This document shows positions 18,300 through 27,646 of a stretch of DNA of 64,000 nt, one piece after another. The notes under the pieces were generated by a model. The model had not been told where the DNA came from. It saw nothing but the letters and a program-made list of their open reading frames with translations, and did no database searches. The DNA is from SZAS-79 sp963844255 (GTDB taxonomy: Bacteria; Pseudomonadota; Gammaproteobacteria; Burkholderiales; SG8-39): assembly GCA_963844255.1 (NCBI GenBank), contig CAWJNP010000055.1:26413-90412 (forward strand). Direction: 5' to 3'. The translations under genes and the position numbers were made by a program. Position 1 is the stretch's first letter, and each line of letters begins with the position of its first letter.

Positions 18300-19484
18300 A
18301 TGCTGCCTCTCGAAGGTCTCCTCATCCTTGATCTCGCGAGGGTGCTCGCGTGCCCGTATGCCAGCATGATCTTGGCCGAGCTCGGCGCCACGGTCGTCAA
18401 GGTCGAGCAGCCGGGGACTGGCGACGAAACGCGCAGCTTCGAGCCGCAGCTGGCGGTCGACAGCGCCTATTACTTTGCGTGCAACCGTTCCAAGTCCTCA
18501 ATTACGGTCAATCTGCGCTCGCCTGATGGCCAGCAGATCATTCGCGAACTCGCGGCCAAATCCGACGTGTTCGTGGAAAATTTTCCTTCGGGCACGTTCA
18601 AGCGCTACGGGCTCGATTACGCGGCGCTCGCTGCGCTGAACCCGCGCCTCGTGTACCTCTCCTGTACGGGCTTCGGCCAGACCGGCCCTTACCGCAGGAA
18701 GAAGGGCTACGACACCGTGTTCCAGGCCATGGGCGGGCTGCTAAGCCTCACTGGCGAGCGGGGCGGCGGTCCGGTGAAGCCGGGCTTGCCGGTGGCGGAC
18801 CTCACCTCGGGCCTCTGGGTCGCGATTGCGATCCTCGCCTCGATCGCCGGCCGCGAGAAGAGCGGCAAGGGGTGTTACGTGGATTTCTCGATGCTCGACG
18901 GACAGGTCAGCTTGCTGACGCTGGCGGCCGCACGCTACTTTGCACTCGGCGAAGTCCCGCCGCGGCTGGGCACCGAGCATCCCGGGCGGGTACCGACCGC
19001 GACGTTCTGCTGCAGCGACGGGAAATACCTGCACATCACCGCCAGCGACCAGCACTGGGCGCCCTTGTGTGGCGCGCTCGGCCTGGAAGCCTGGGGGGCG
19101 CAGCCTGAGTTCGCCGACAACGCGAAACGCGTGCAACAGCGTGAGGCCATCATGCCAAAGCTCACGCAGGCGATTCTCGGCCGGAAGCGCGACGAGCTGA
19201 TTGCGGCACTGGATGCAGTCGAGGTACCCGTGGGACCGGTCAACGATGTGGCCGAGATACTCGCTGATCCGCATGTGGCTGCGCGCGGACTCGTGGGCGA
19301 GTTCGACTATCCCGGTGTCGGGCGGTTCCGGGGACTGGGGCTGCCCTACAAGTTCGAAGGATTCGATGATCCCCAGGTAGGCCGTCCGCCGACACTCGGA
19401 GAACACACCGAGGCGGTGCTTGCGCAGCGCCTGGGTTATACGAAGGAAAGGATTGCGCAGTTGCGTGAGAAGAAAGCGATATGA
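18300..19484 (+). CDS. CaiB/BaiF-type class III CoA-transferase
   Basis: A 394-residue family III CoA-transferase. It begins with LPLEGLLILDLARVLACPYA, has GATVVKVEQPGTGDETR near residue 40, and the catalytic aspartate in KGCYVDFSMLDGQ near 197. The enzyme moves CoA from one acyl-CoA to a free carboxylic acid. Its stop overlaps the start of the enoyl-CoA hydratase (ATGA), which in turn overlaps an acyl-CoA ligase. The three therefore form a translationally coupled operon for activation and hydration of an unsaturated acid. Substrate not determinable. Confidence 0.9.
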   Translation: MLPLEGLLILDLARVLACPYASMILAELGATVVKVEQPGTGDETRSFEPQLAVDSAYYFACNRSKSSITVNLRSPDGQQIIRELAAKSDVFVENFPSGTFKRYGLDYAALAALNPRLVYLSCTGFGQTGPYRRKKGYDTVFQAMGGLLSLTGERGGGPVKPGLPVADLTSGLWVAIAILASIAGREKSGKGCYVDFSMLDGQVSLLTLAAARYFALGEVPPRLGTEHPGRVPTATFCCSDGKYLHITASDQHWAPLCGALGLEAWGAQPEFADNAKRVQQREAIMPKLTQAILGRKRDELIAALDAVEVPVGPVNDVAEILADPHVAARGLVGEFDYPGVGRFRGLGLPYKFEGFDDPQVGRPPTLGEHTEAVLAQRLGYTKERIAQLREKKAI

Positions 19485-20206
19485 GCGAGGCGGTCGTATA
19501 CACCGTTGAAAACGGCGTGGCCACGATCACTCTCAACCGGCCGGAGGCGCGCAACGCACTCAACCTCGAGATGTGCGAAGGCCTGCTGTCCGCGACCCGC
19601 CGCGCGACGGACGATCCTGCCGTGAAGCTGGTGTTCGTGCGCGCGCGGGGGAGCGTGTTCTGCGCCGGTGCCGACATCAAGGAGCGCCAGGGCATGGACG
19701 CGTTGCAGGTGCGCGCGCGTCGCGGCAAGGGCTTCGAGGCCTACGCGGCGCTTGAGGCACTGCCCATGCCGACAGTCGCCGTGGTGGAAGGGCCGGCGGT
19801 CGGTTCGGGTTGCGAAATCTCGGCGAGCTGCGACTTCATCGTCGCCACGCCGGCCGCCGTGTTTCGAACGCCGGAGGCGACGCGCGGTACCGTGGGCGCG
19901 ACCCAGCGCCTCGCGCGCGTGCTCGGAAAACGCCTGGCCAAGGACATGATGTACACGGGTCGGAGCCTGTCGGCCGGGGAGGCGCTGGCGCACGGACTCG
20001 TGTCGCGCCTGGTCGCAGCCGAAGACCTCGAAGCGACACTCGCGGTTCTCGCGAGTGCGATCACAGTCGCGCCGCGGCAGGCGCTGCGCCTTGCCAAGCG
20101 AACGATCGATCGCGGGGTGGAGCTCGATCCGCAGGGCGCGCTGGCCGCGGAGATCGAGGCGATCGAGGAGCAGCTCGCCGCCGGGCAGTGGATGGGCAAA
20201 TCATGA
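19481..20206 (+). CDS. Enoyl-CoA hydratase/isomerase (crotonase fold)
   Basis: A 241-residue crotonase. The oxyanion-hole segment is FCAGADIKERQG. Both catalytic glutamates of rat enoyl-CoA hydratase have counterparts: Glu in GSGCE and, 20 residues later, Glu in TPE. True hydratase activity is therefore plausible. It overlaps the upstream CoA-transferase by 4 nt and the downstream ligase by 4 nt. It likely hydrates the enoyl-CoA made by the coupled ligase or transferase. Confidence 0.88.
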   Translation: MSEAVVYTVENGVATITLNRPEARNALNLEMCEGLLSATRRATDDPAVKLVFVRARGSVFCAGADIKERQGMDALQVRARRGKGFEAYAALEALPMPTVAVVEGPAVGSGCEISASCDFIVATPAAVFRTPEATRGTVGATQRLARVLGKRLAKDMMYTGRSLSAGEALAHGLVSRLVAAEDLEATLAVLASAITVAPRQALRLAKRTIDRGVELDPQGALAAEIEAIEEQLAAGQWMGKS

Positions 20207-21702
20207 GCTGGGAGGCAGTGACGCTCGGAGAGGTTCTGAGTCGCCAGGCGACGGCGCGCGGCAGCGCGGAGGCGCTCGTCACTGACCGCGTGCGCCTGAC
20301 CTATGCGCAGCTGGCCGCTGAAGTGGGCGAGGTGGCCGCCGGAATGCAGGCGATGGGCCTCAGGCACGGCGACCACGTCGGCATCCTAATGGGTAACGAT
20401 GCGGCCTGGATCACGCTCTTCTATGCCGCGGCGAGCCTGGGCTGCGTCACCGTTCCCGTGAACACGCGCTTCAAGTCGGCGGAGCTGGCCTACTGCCTGG
20501 CGCAGGCAGATTGCAAGGCGCTGTTCTACGCCGGAAACTTTCTTGGGATCGATTACGCGGCCATGGTCGCGGAGGTTCGGCCGCGGCTGCCGAAACTCAT
20601 GCACGTTGTGAACGTTGCGGGCGGCCTGCCGCGCGCTGCGCCGTCTCCCGGACCGGCAGTCAGTCCGACCGACCCGCTGCTGATCCAGTTCACTTCCGGG
20701 ACCACCGCCTATCCGAAGGGCGTCGTGCTGACCCACGACAACATGCTGCGTAATGCCTGGGCTGCCGGGTCGCGCTTCGGTGTGCGCGCGGAGGATCGCT
20801 ACTACAACTGCCGGCCGTTCTTCCATGTCGGCGGCTCGACGCTCTCGGCGCTCGCGTCACTGGTATTCGGCGCGTGTCTGGTGACGTTGCCCTCGTTCGA
20901 GGCCGGCGCTGTGCTGAAACTGCTGGAGACCGAGCGTTGTACGCTGACTTCGGGCAACGACACGATCTTCCAGATGCTCATGGGGCACGCCGACTTTGAT
21001 CCGGCAAAACTCTGCCTGCGCGGCGGCTGGGCGGCCGCGGGGCCGCAGACCATGCGCCGAATCATCGACGTGATGGGTGCGAAGCAGATCTGCGCTGCGT
21101 ATGGCTTGTCCGAGGCTTCCCCCAACGTTGTGATGAACGACTGGCGCGACCCGGAGGCGCTGCGCGTCGAGGGGCTGGCCAGGCCGCTCGAAGGCGTCGA
21201 GGTACGCATCCAGGAAGGCGAGATCCAGGTGCGCGGCTGGAGCGTGATGCGCGGCTACTACAACAATCCGGAACAGACCGCCAAGGCGTTCACTGCCGAC
21301 GGCTGGCTGCGCACCGGCGATCTTGGCATGCTGTCGGAGGACGGTCGGCTGCGCATGGTGGGGCGATTGAAGGATGTGTTCCGCGTTGGTGGGGAGAACG
21401 TCGCACCGGCGGAAGTGGAGGAAGTCCTGCTCGCGCACCCCGCGGTGCAGACTGCCCAGGTCGTCGGTGTGCCGGATCCGCGGCTGGGCGAGGTACCCTG
21501 CGCGTACGTGACGCTGCGCGACGGCAGCGTCGCCAGCGAAGCCGAACTCGTGGCCTGGACGAAACAGCGCTGCGCGAACTTCCGCGTGCCGCGGTATCTT
21601 CGGATCGTGGAGAGTTTCGATGCGATCGGGATGACCGCGAGCGGAAAGGTGCAGAAGACGAAACTGCGCGAGCATGCCTTGCGCGAATACAAGCTGGGCT
21701 GA
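20203..21702 (+). CDS. Acyl-CoA synthetase (AMP-dependent ligase, ANL superfamily)
   Basis: A 499-residue adenylate-forming ligase. The P-loop appears as FTSGTTAYPKGVV, the A5 motif as YGLSEASP, the A7 motif as GWLRTGDLG and the hinge as GRLKDVFRVGGENV. The C-terminal lysine for adenylation sits in ASGKVQKTKL. ATG 20203 overlaps the hydratase stop (ATGA); the open frame upstream of it is out-of-register hydratase sequence. It activates a carboxylic acid to its CoA thioester. It ends the coupled CoA operon, followed 54 nt later by a SnoaL-like gene. Confidence 0.9.
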   Translation: MSWEAVTLGEVLSRQATARGSAEALVTDRVRLTYAQLAAEVGEVAAGMQAMGLRHGDHVGILMGNDAAWITLFYAAASLGCVTVPVNTRFKSAELAYCLAQADCKALFYAGNFLGIDYAAMVAEVRPRLPKLMHVVNVAGGLPRAAPSPGPAVSPTDPLLIQFTSGTTAYPKGVVLTHDNMLRNAWAAGSRFGVRAEDRYYNCRPFFHVGGSTLSALASLVFGACLVTLPSFEAGAVLKLLETERCTLTSGNDTIFQMLMGHADFDPAKLCLRGGWAAAGPQTMRRIIDVMGAKQICAAYGLSEASPNVVMNDWRDPEALRVEGLARPLEGVEVRIQEGEIQVRGWSVMRGYYNNPEQTAKAFTADGWLRTGDLGMLSEDGRLRMVGRLKDVFRVGGENVAPAEVEEVLLAHPAVQTAQVVGVPDPRLGEVPCAYVTLRDGSVASEAELVAWTKQRCANFRVPRYLRIVESFDAIGMTASGKVQKTKLREHALREYKLG

Positions 21703-21756
21703 TTCCGGCACGCACAGGCGCGATGCCTAACAATCGCGTTTCAGACAGGAGGCCCG

Positions 21757-22140
21757 ATGGACGACAAGGCGGCAACTGCACTCATGCAGCGATTCGGCAA
21801 GGCGTACTTCAGCCGTGACCGTGCCATGCTCGCGGAGGTGATCACCGAAGATGCCGAGTGGCATTTCGCCTTTGGCGCCGACGCGCCGGACGGACGGGTG
21901 CGCAAGGGGATCGACGGATTCATGCAAGGCATGGAAGAGAACGACGCCTTGTTCGAACGCCTGAAATTCAACGACGTGAAGTGCCAGGGCCTGGGTCCGG
22001 ACCGGCTTGTCATGACCTACGTGATCGATGGCAGGTATCGCGACGGTGCGTCGTTCACGCTGCGCGGCGTTGAACTGGTTACGGCGCGCGACGGACGGGT
22101 CGCGTTGAAAGATGTTTTCTGGAAGCAGTTTCATGCCTGA
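21757..22140 (+). CDS. SnoaL-like / NTF2-fold protein
   Basis: A 127-residue protein with the cone-shaped NTF2 fold signature: an N-terminal helix (LMQRFGKAYFSRD), the acidic DAEWHFAFG and the strand GVELVTARDGRVALKDVFWK. Relatives include SnoaL cyclases, small isomerases and hydrolase subunits, so function is open. AGGAGG sits just before ATG 21757. Its end overlaps the start of the ABC gene (ATG 22133), implying coupling. Confidence 0.75.
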   Translation: MDDKAATALMQRFGKAYFSRDRAMLAEVITEDAEWHFAFGADAPDGRVRKGIDGFMQGMEENDALFERLKFNDVKCQGLGPDRLVMTYVIDGRYRDGASFTLRGVELVTARDGRVALKDVFWKQFHA

Positions 22141-23664
22141 AGCGCCGCGGCCCGTGCACGGGTCGGGGGCCACGCTCGTCATCGCGCTTGCGTTCTTCCT
22201 TGCCTCGGTGCTTTGCGCGGGCGCGACGCAGGCCGCTGAGCCACTGCGCATCGGGTCCAAGCGCTTTACCGAATCCTATGTGCTGGGCGAGCTGCTGCTG
22301 CGCAAGGCGCTCAAGAGCCGGGGCCGCCGAGCACAGGCAGGGACTGGGCGGCACCGGCATCCTGGTTGATGCCCTGCGCGCGGGGAACATCGACGTATAT
22401 CCGGAGTACAGCGGAACGATCGCCCGGGAGATCCTGAAGATCGAAGGCAACCCGACGATCGAAGACCTGAACCGGGGGCTCGCACCCATGGGTCTCGCTG
22501 CATCGGTACCGCTGGGGTTTGCCAACAACTACGCGCTCGGCGTGCGCGAGGTGCTCGCCAGTGAATTGAAACTGCGCACGATCGGCGACCTGATCGGCCA
22601 GCCCGGGCTGCGGTTCGGGTTCTCGCACGAATTTCTCGCTCGCAAGGACGGCTGGCCCGGCCTTGCACGCGCCTATGGCCTGACGCAGGCCGTGCCCGCG
22701 GGTCTGGACCACGGCCTCGCCTACGAGGCGCTGGCGGCGGGCAGGGTGGACGTGATCGACCTTTATTCCACCGACGCCAAGATCGCGCGCTACAAGCTGC
22801 GCGTGCTCGCCGACGACAGGAACTACTTTCCCAGCTACGCGGCACTGCTGCTGCATCGCGCGGAAGCACCGGCACGCTTTCCGGCGCAATGGCAGGCGCT
22901 GCGCACGCTGGAAGGCACCATCGACGAAGCGCGCATGATCGCGATGAACGCCGCAGCCGAGATCGAAGGCAGAACCTTCGCCGAGGCCGCTGCACGCTAT
23001 GACACAGCAGGCGCCACGGGGAAGAGTTCGCCATCGAGAGGTTTTCTTGCGGCCCTGTTTGCAGACGACCTGTGGCGACTGACACGGGAGCACCTGCTGC
23101 TGGTGTTCGGATCGCTCGCGGCAGGCATACTCGCAGGTGTGCCACTGGGCGCGCTGGCGGCGAAGAAGAAGGCGCTGGCACAGCCGATTTTCGCACTGGT
23201 CGGGCGTCATACAAACCATTCCGTCATTGGCGCTGCTCGCGTTTCTCATTGTGCTGATGGGTAGCATCGGTATCTGGCCGGCGGCGGTGGCGTTGTTTCT
23301 CTATGCGCTGCTGCCGATCGTGCGTAACACCCATGCGGGCCTGCTGGGCGTAGGAAGTGGTCTGCGGCAGGCGGCGCTTGCCCTCGGCCTGAGCAATCGC
23401 GACAAGCTGCTGTCGGTGGAATTGCCGCTGGCTCGGCCTGCGATTCTCGCGGGCATCAAGACTTCGGCAGTCATCAACGTCGGAACCGCGACCATTGCGG
23501 CGTTCATCGGGGCGGGCGGCTACGGTGAGCGCATTGCCGCGGGACTCGCGCTCAACGACACCGTCCTGCTGCTCGCGGGCGCCGTGCCCGCGGCCGCGCT
23601 GGCCCTGTTGATTCAGGGACTATTCGAAATGATGGAACGATACTGGGCCATTCCAGGGCGCTGA
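22133..23664 (+). CDS. Betaine/choline-type ABC transporter: binding protein fused to permease (two frameshifts)
   Basis: One coding unit of about 510 codons. ATG 22133 opens a signal peptide (LVIALAFFLASVLCAGATQA). An OpuAC/OsmF-like binding domain follows (IGSKRFTESYVLGELL, IDVYPEYSGT), then a permease domain with VIQTIPSLALLAFL and the coupling loop ALALGLSNRDKLLSVELPLA. The frame slips at the GGGG run 22320-22323 and at GGG 23202-23204; removing one G at each restores the whole protein. The family's separate ATPase is not adjacent. Known relatives import glycine betaine, choline or similar compatible solutes. Predicted boundaries in other annotations may split this gene in two or three. 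Confidence 0.78.
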
Positions 23665-23784
23665 ATCCAGTGGTACCGACGGCAGGGGATGGCAGCAATC
23701 TGCCCAGAAACTGGCTCCAAGAGCCGATATTAGACCGGAAGTGGCAGCAATCGGTGTCTGAGGACCTGCGCCATGTCCTCGTTT

Positions 23785-24435
23785 CTAGCGCAGCGTTCCG
23801 GTCGCGATGTAGCGCCAGCCCGGCGGCCAGTGCACGCGTACCGAAAAATTTTCCAACCGACGTTCAAGTTTCGCCCAGGGGGTGCGGAAGTTTTCCTGGC
23901 GGTTGGTGATGTAGTGCCGGTGAGTCACGTGCAGATACAGGTTCACGGGCCATCCCCACCAGGGCCATAGACGGGTGCCGCAGGCGGCCACGCGGGCGCC
24001 ACATCTCGCGTGCGCTTGCAGATGATCGAGCGCAGCCTCCGATTGCAGGATGTCGTGCACATAACTGAACAGCAGTGCGGTCGCGGCGGGCGCGCCACGC
24101 TCAGCGATGTCGGCGTGGAAATCAACCGTTTCTGCGCTTGCCTGGCGAAGCACGACATTCTTCCAGCCGCCCACGTCGATCCGGGAGCGAGCGATACGCA
24201 GCAACTCCGGTGAATGATCGAACGCGAGCAGCAATCCGTTCGGACCGATTCGCTCGAGTATCGGTCCGAACGAAAAGCCCGAGCCGCAGCCGACATCGAT
24301 CATTGTCTCGCCCGGCTGCAGCCGTAGTGTCACCACAGCTTCGCGGCGCACCCCGTTGATCCGGCGTGTTGCACGGTCGTAGTCCGCCGCGATGCGGCGG
24401 TAATCGGCTACCGATTTCGCGGGGTTGTCCAGCAT
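23785..24435 (-). CDS. SAM-dependent methyltransferase
   Basis: A 216-residue class I methyltransferase. Motif I is MIDVGCGSGFSFGP, with the acidic ribose-binding residue in LLAFDHSPELL. The C-terminal part (RRLENFSVRVHWPPGWRYIATG) is typical of small-molecule methyltransferases. It is the distal gene of a minus-strand group with RidA and GntR. The substrate is unknown; association with the Atz cluster is positional only. The 120-nt gap 23665-23784 on its 3' side holds no visible gene. Confidence 0.8.
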   Translation of the reverse strand: MLDNPAKSVADYRRIAADYDRATRRINGVRREAVVTLRLQPGETMIDVGCGSGFSFGPILERIGPNGLLLAFDHSPELLRIARSRIDVGGWKNVVLRQASAETVDFHADIAERGAPAATALLFSYVHDILQSEAALDHLQAHARCGARVAACGTRLWPWWGWPVNLYLHVTHRHYITNRQENFRTPWAKLERRLENFSVRVHWPPGWRYIATGTLR

Positions 24436-24447
24436 TTGACGATGTGG

Positions 24448-24852
24448 TTATGCGCCGGTTTTTCCCAGCCAAGCGACGGCTTCGATCTCCACCAGAACTT
24501 CGGGCTTGGCAAGCGAACGCACCTCGACCAGGGTCGAAGTCGGGAAGTCGCCCGTGAAGAATTCGCGCCGCGCCCGCCACACTTCGGTGTTCTTCGTGAT
24601 GTCGACCATGTAGATCGTCATCTTGACCAGGTTGTCCATGGTTCCGCCGGCCGCCTTCACGATGCGCTCGATGCGCGAAAAAATCTGCTTCGCCTGCGCG
24701 TACTCGTCCGTGCCGACCATGCCGCCCTGGCCATCGAACGGCCGGGCAACCTGACCGGAGATATACAAGGTGTCGCCGGTGCGGATCGCGTTCGACCACA
24801 GGCCCGGGGCCGCTTCTGCGACGTCGGGAACATTCAGTTTGGTTCTGGGCAT
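24448..24852 (-). CDS. RidA family protein (YjgF/RutC-like)
   Basis: A 134-residue RidA/YjgF-like protein. It has the family's entry (WSNAIRTGDTLYISGQVA), a central LVKMTIYMVDITKN and the catalytic-type EVRSLAKPEVLVEIEAVA. It probably trims reactive enamine/imine intermediates; RutC, a relative, acts in pyrimidine catabolism. ATG 24852 gives the usual family length; an upstream in-frame stretch is unconserved. It lies between GntR and a methyltransferase, opposite the allophanate hydrolase gene, which fits a role in nitrogen-compound breakdown. Confidence 0.85.
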   Translation of the reverse strand: MPRTKLNVPDVAEAAPGLWSNAIRTGDTLYISGQVARPFDGQGGMVGTDEYAQAKQIFSRIERIVKAAGGTMDNLVKMTIYMVDITKNTEVWRARREFFTGDFPTSTLVEVRSLAKPEVLVEIEAVAWLGKTGA

Positions 24853-24946
24853 GGCAGGCTCCTGGCAGGGTGACAGAATGGGATGCGGGTAGTTTATCCG
24901 CGCAGCCCCCCCGCAGGCGACCCGGCGCGACTCGCATGGCAAACCG

Positions 24947-25624
24947 TCAGGCGCTCTGCTGGTGCGCCAGGTGCAGCTTGTGCAGACTGATCTTGCGCAC
25001 TTCGAGCTTGGATTGCTCTATGTGCGCGCGCAGCAGCAGGCTCGCCTGCGATGCCTTGCGTGCCAGGATCGCGTCGAGTACCGCCGCGTGCTCTTCATAG
25101 GTACTGGCGACACGCTCGGCATAGGTGAAATCAAGGCGGCGCACGATCCGTATCCGCTCGGTGATGTCGGCATGGATGCGCGCGAGCTCCGGATTGCCGG
25201 CGGCCTCCACCAGAGTCATGTGGAAGGCTTCGTCCAGGCGCGCAACCTCGACCCAGTCGGTAATGCGCTGCTTCGCCGGGACGGCCCAGATCCTGCGCAG
25301 GGGCGTAAGGGCTTCGCGTGAATCGCCGTCGCAGAGCTTTTTCACCGCGGCCAGTTCCAGGATGATCCGCACGTCATAGAGATGCTCGAATTGGTCGAAA
25401 TCGAGCAGACGCACGCTCCAGCCGCTCTTCGCGTGCACCGAGACGAAGCCTTCGCGCTCCAGGCGGTAGAGCGCCTCGCGCACTGGCGTGCGCGAGACTT
25501 TCGCCTGTTCGGCGACATCATTTTCCGAAAAGCGGGTGCCCGGAAGCAGGCGGAATTCGAAGATGTCCGCCTTCACGCGCCGATAAACGCCCTCGGCGAG
25601 ATTGCCCTTGGTGGTTGCCTTCAT
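24947..25624 (-). CDS. GntR family transcriptional regulator (FCD domain)
   Basis: A 225-residue regulator. The winged-helix DNA-binding domain is at residues about 8-75 (LPGTRFSENDVAEQAKVSRT with PVREAL). An all-helical FCD ligand-binding domain follows, with metal-binding-type Asp/His positions (LDEAFHMTLVEAAGN, TYEEHAAVLDAI). ATG 25624 is preceded by GGAGG. It is divergent from the allophanate hydrolase gene. The palindrome CTTGTATACAAG in the shared 221-nt gap is a good operator candidate. It probably represses the atz-type genes until an intermediate binds. Confidence 0.88.
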   Translation of the reverse strand: MKATTKGNLAEGVYRRVKADIFEFRLLPGTRFSENDVAEQAKVSRTPVREALYRLEREGFVSVHAKSGWSVRLLDFDQFEHLYDVRIILELAAVKKLCDGDSREALTPLRRIWAVPAKQRITDWVEVARLDEAFHMTLVEAAGNPELARIHADITERIRIVRRLDFTYAERVASTYEEHAAVLDAILARKASQASLLLRAHIEQSKLEVRKISLHKLHLAHQQSA

Positions 25625-25811
25625 TCCCGAGTTCCTCCATGTCCCATGACGATCGCCCTGTTCGGGTGCGTCTCCGTCCAACCGGGTGCACGCCGCCTGT
25701 GCGCTGCGTCGTTGTCAGCGCGCGAGACGCACACCGGTTTCGTACGGGTTTTGAGTGGGATCAAGCGCTTAGGGAACATGGCACGGTCCATGCATTCGAC
25801 TGGGATGCCAG

Positions 25812-25823
25812 CTTGTATACAAG
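25812..25823. promoter_or_regulatory. Candidate GntR operator
   Basis: The perfect 12-bp palindrome CTTGTATACAAG lies 22 nt before the allophanate hydrolase start and in the only divergent gap next to the gntR gene. FCD-type GntR proteins commonly bind short GT...AC palindromes of this kind. Nothing else coding is seen in 25625-25845. Confidence 0.55.
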
Positions 25824-25845
25824 TTGCATGCCAAGACGGGAATTG

Positions 25846-27633
25846 ATGAACAAAGCCTTCGACCTCTCCATCTCTGCATTGCGCGCCGCCTACGCCACGG
25901 GCTCGCTGACACCGGCGCGCGTCCTTGCCGAATGCACGGCATGCATGGATGGCGCCGGCGACAATCCGATCTGGATCCACAGGACCCCGCCCGAGGCCTT
26001 GTCGGCGCGCATCGACATCCTCGAACGCATGGGGCCGGCCGAGCGCGCACGCCTTCCGCTGTTCGGTATCCCGTTTGCGGTGAAGGACAACATCGATGTC
26101 GAAGGCATGCCGACCACCGCGGCCTGTCCTGAATTTGCCTACACGCCGGAGCGCAGTGCGAGTGTCGTGACGAAGCTCCTGCAGGCGGGTGCCATCCTGG
26201 TTGGGAAAACCAACCTCGATCAGTTCGCCACCGGCCTGGTCGGCACGCGTTCACCCTATGGTGCCTGCCGCAACGCGTTCGATGCGCGCTACATCAGCGG
26301 CGGTTCGAGTTCCGGTTCGGCGGTCTCTGTCGCCAGCGGCATGGCGAGTTTTTCGCTGGGGACCGATACCGCGGGGTCGGGGCGGGTGCCGGCGGCGTTC
26401 AACAACCTCGTCGGTCTCAAACCCACGCGCGGGCTGGTATCGACCGCGGGTGTCGTCCCCGCCTGCCGGACACTCGACTGCGTTTCCGTATTCGCTTCAT
26501 CCTGCCACGACGCGCTTGCGGTGTTATCAGTGATCGAAGGCTTCGACCCGGATGATCCTTATTCCCGCCCCGTTGGGGACGCCGCATGGTTTGCACCGCC
26601 GGCTTTCCGCTTTGCCGTGCCCCATGCCGGGCAACTTGAATTTTTCGGCGACGAAGGCTATGCGACTCTATTCGAGGTGGCCGTACGCCGGCTGGCCGCC
26701 CTGGGAGGGCAGGCGGTGGAGGTCGACATGGGGCCGTTTCTTGCCGCGCAGTCGCTCCTTTATGGCGGTCCGTGGGTCGCGGAGCGGCTCGCGCCGCTGG
26801 AAGGCTTTCTGGACGCGCATCCGGAGGCATTTCATCCGGTGACCCGCGAGATCACCGGTTCGGGCCGGAAGTTTTCGGCCGCCGACACATTCCGCGCGCA
26901 GTACAGGCTGGCGGCACTTCGGCGCGAGACCGAATCCGTCTGGGCTTCTGCAGATTTGATGCTCGTTCCCGGTGCGCCGACGATCTATACGCTGGCCGAA
27001 GTCGAAGCGAATCCGGTCGAACTGAATTCGCGCCTGGGTCTGTATACGAATTTCGTCAACCTGCTCGACCTCGCCGCGATCACGGTGCCGGCCGGGTTTC
27101 GCGAGGACGGCCTTCCGTTCGGTGTGACCCTGATCGGGCCTGCATTCTCGGATCGCGCGCTGGCGGGCGTAGGCGCGGCGTTCTGCGGCGAGGCGCTTCC
27201 TGTCGCGCCCGTCGGGTCGCGCGTTCGCGTTGCAGTGGTTGGAGCACATCTTTCCGGGATGCCGCTCAATCATCAACTGACCGAACGGGGCGCACGCCTG
27301 CTGCGCGCTGCGCGCACGGCGCCCGACTATCTTCTTTACGCACTCAACGAGAGCACACCGCCAAAACCTGCGCTGGTCCGGACCGCAGCCGGGCACGGTT
27401 CCTGCATCGAGGTAGAGGTATGGGACTTGCCCGTGAAAAATTTCGGTTCATTCGTTGCAGATATTCCGTCACCGCTCGGCATCGCGACGCTGATCCTCGA
27501 AGACGGGGAGTCCGTCCAGGGCTTCGTCTGCGAGCAGTACGCGACCTCCGGCAGGCCCGAGATCACCTCGTTCGGCGGCTGGCGCAACTACATGCAATCG
27601 ATTTCCGCTACTTCTTCAATCCGTTCATCCTGA
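25846..27633 (+). CDS. atzF: Allophanate hydrolase
   Basis: A 595-residue amidase-signature enzyme with the extra C-terminal domain of allophanate hydrolases. The Ser-cisSer-Lys triad is visible: Lys in FAVKDNIDVEG, and the serines in ISGGSSSGSAVS. The C-terminal domain begins near residue 460 and carries IEVEVWDLPVKNFGSFVADI and CEQYA. It converts allophanate to ammonia and CO2, and in AtzF-type systems serves the end of cyanuric acid/biuret breakdown. ATG 25846 (after ACGGGA) gives the usual family length. It is divergent from gntR and followed after 13 nt by the importer binding protein. Confidence 0.88.
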   Translation: MNKAFDLSISALRAAYATGSLTPARVLAECTACMDGAGDNPIWIHRTPPEALSARIDILERMGPAERARLPLFGIPFAVKDNIDVEGMPTTAACPEFAYTPERSASVVTKLLQAGAILVGKTNLDQFATGLVGTRSPYGACRNAFDARYISGGSSSGSAVSVASGMASFSLGTDTAGSGRVPAAFNNLVGLKPTRGLVSTAGVVPACRTLDCVSVFASSCHDALAVLSVIEGFDPDDPYSRPVGDAAWFAPPAFRFAVPHAGQLEFFGDEGYATLFEVAVRRLAALGGQAVEVDMGPFLAAQSLLYGGPWVAERLAPLEGFLDAHPEAFHPVTREITGSGRKFSAADTFRAQYRLAALRRETESVWASADLMLVPGAPTIYTLAEVEANPVELNSRLGLYTNFVNLLDLAAITVPAGFREDGLPFGVTLIGPAFSDRALAGVGAAFCGEALPVAPVGSRVRVAVVGAHLSGMPLNHQLTERGARLLRAARTAPDYLLYALNESTPPKPALVRTAAGHGSCIEVEVWDLPVKNFGSFVADIPSPLGIATLILEDGESVQGFVCEQYATSGRPEITSFGGWRNYMQSISATSSIRSS

Positions 27634-27646
27634 CTAGGAGTCAATC

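Noticed and set aside
22300..23220. Programmed frameshifting in the betaine transporter
   Set aside because: No slippery heptamer with downstream pseudoknot is evident and two shifts would be needed; G-run miscalls are simpler.
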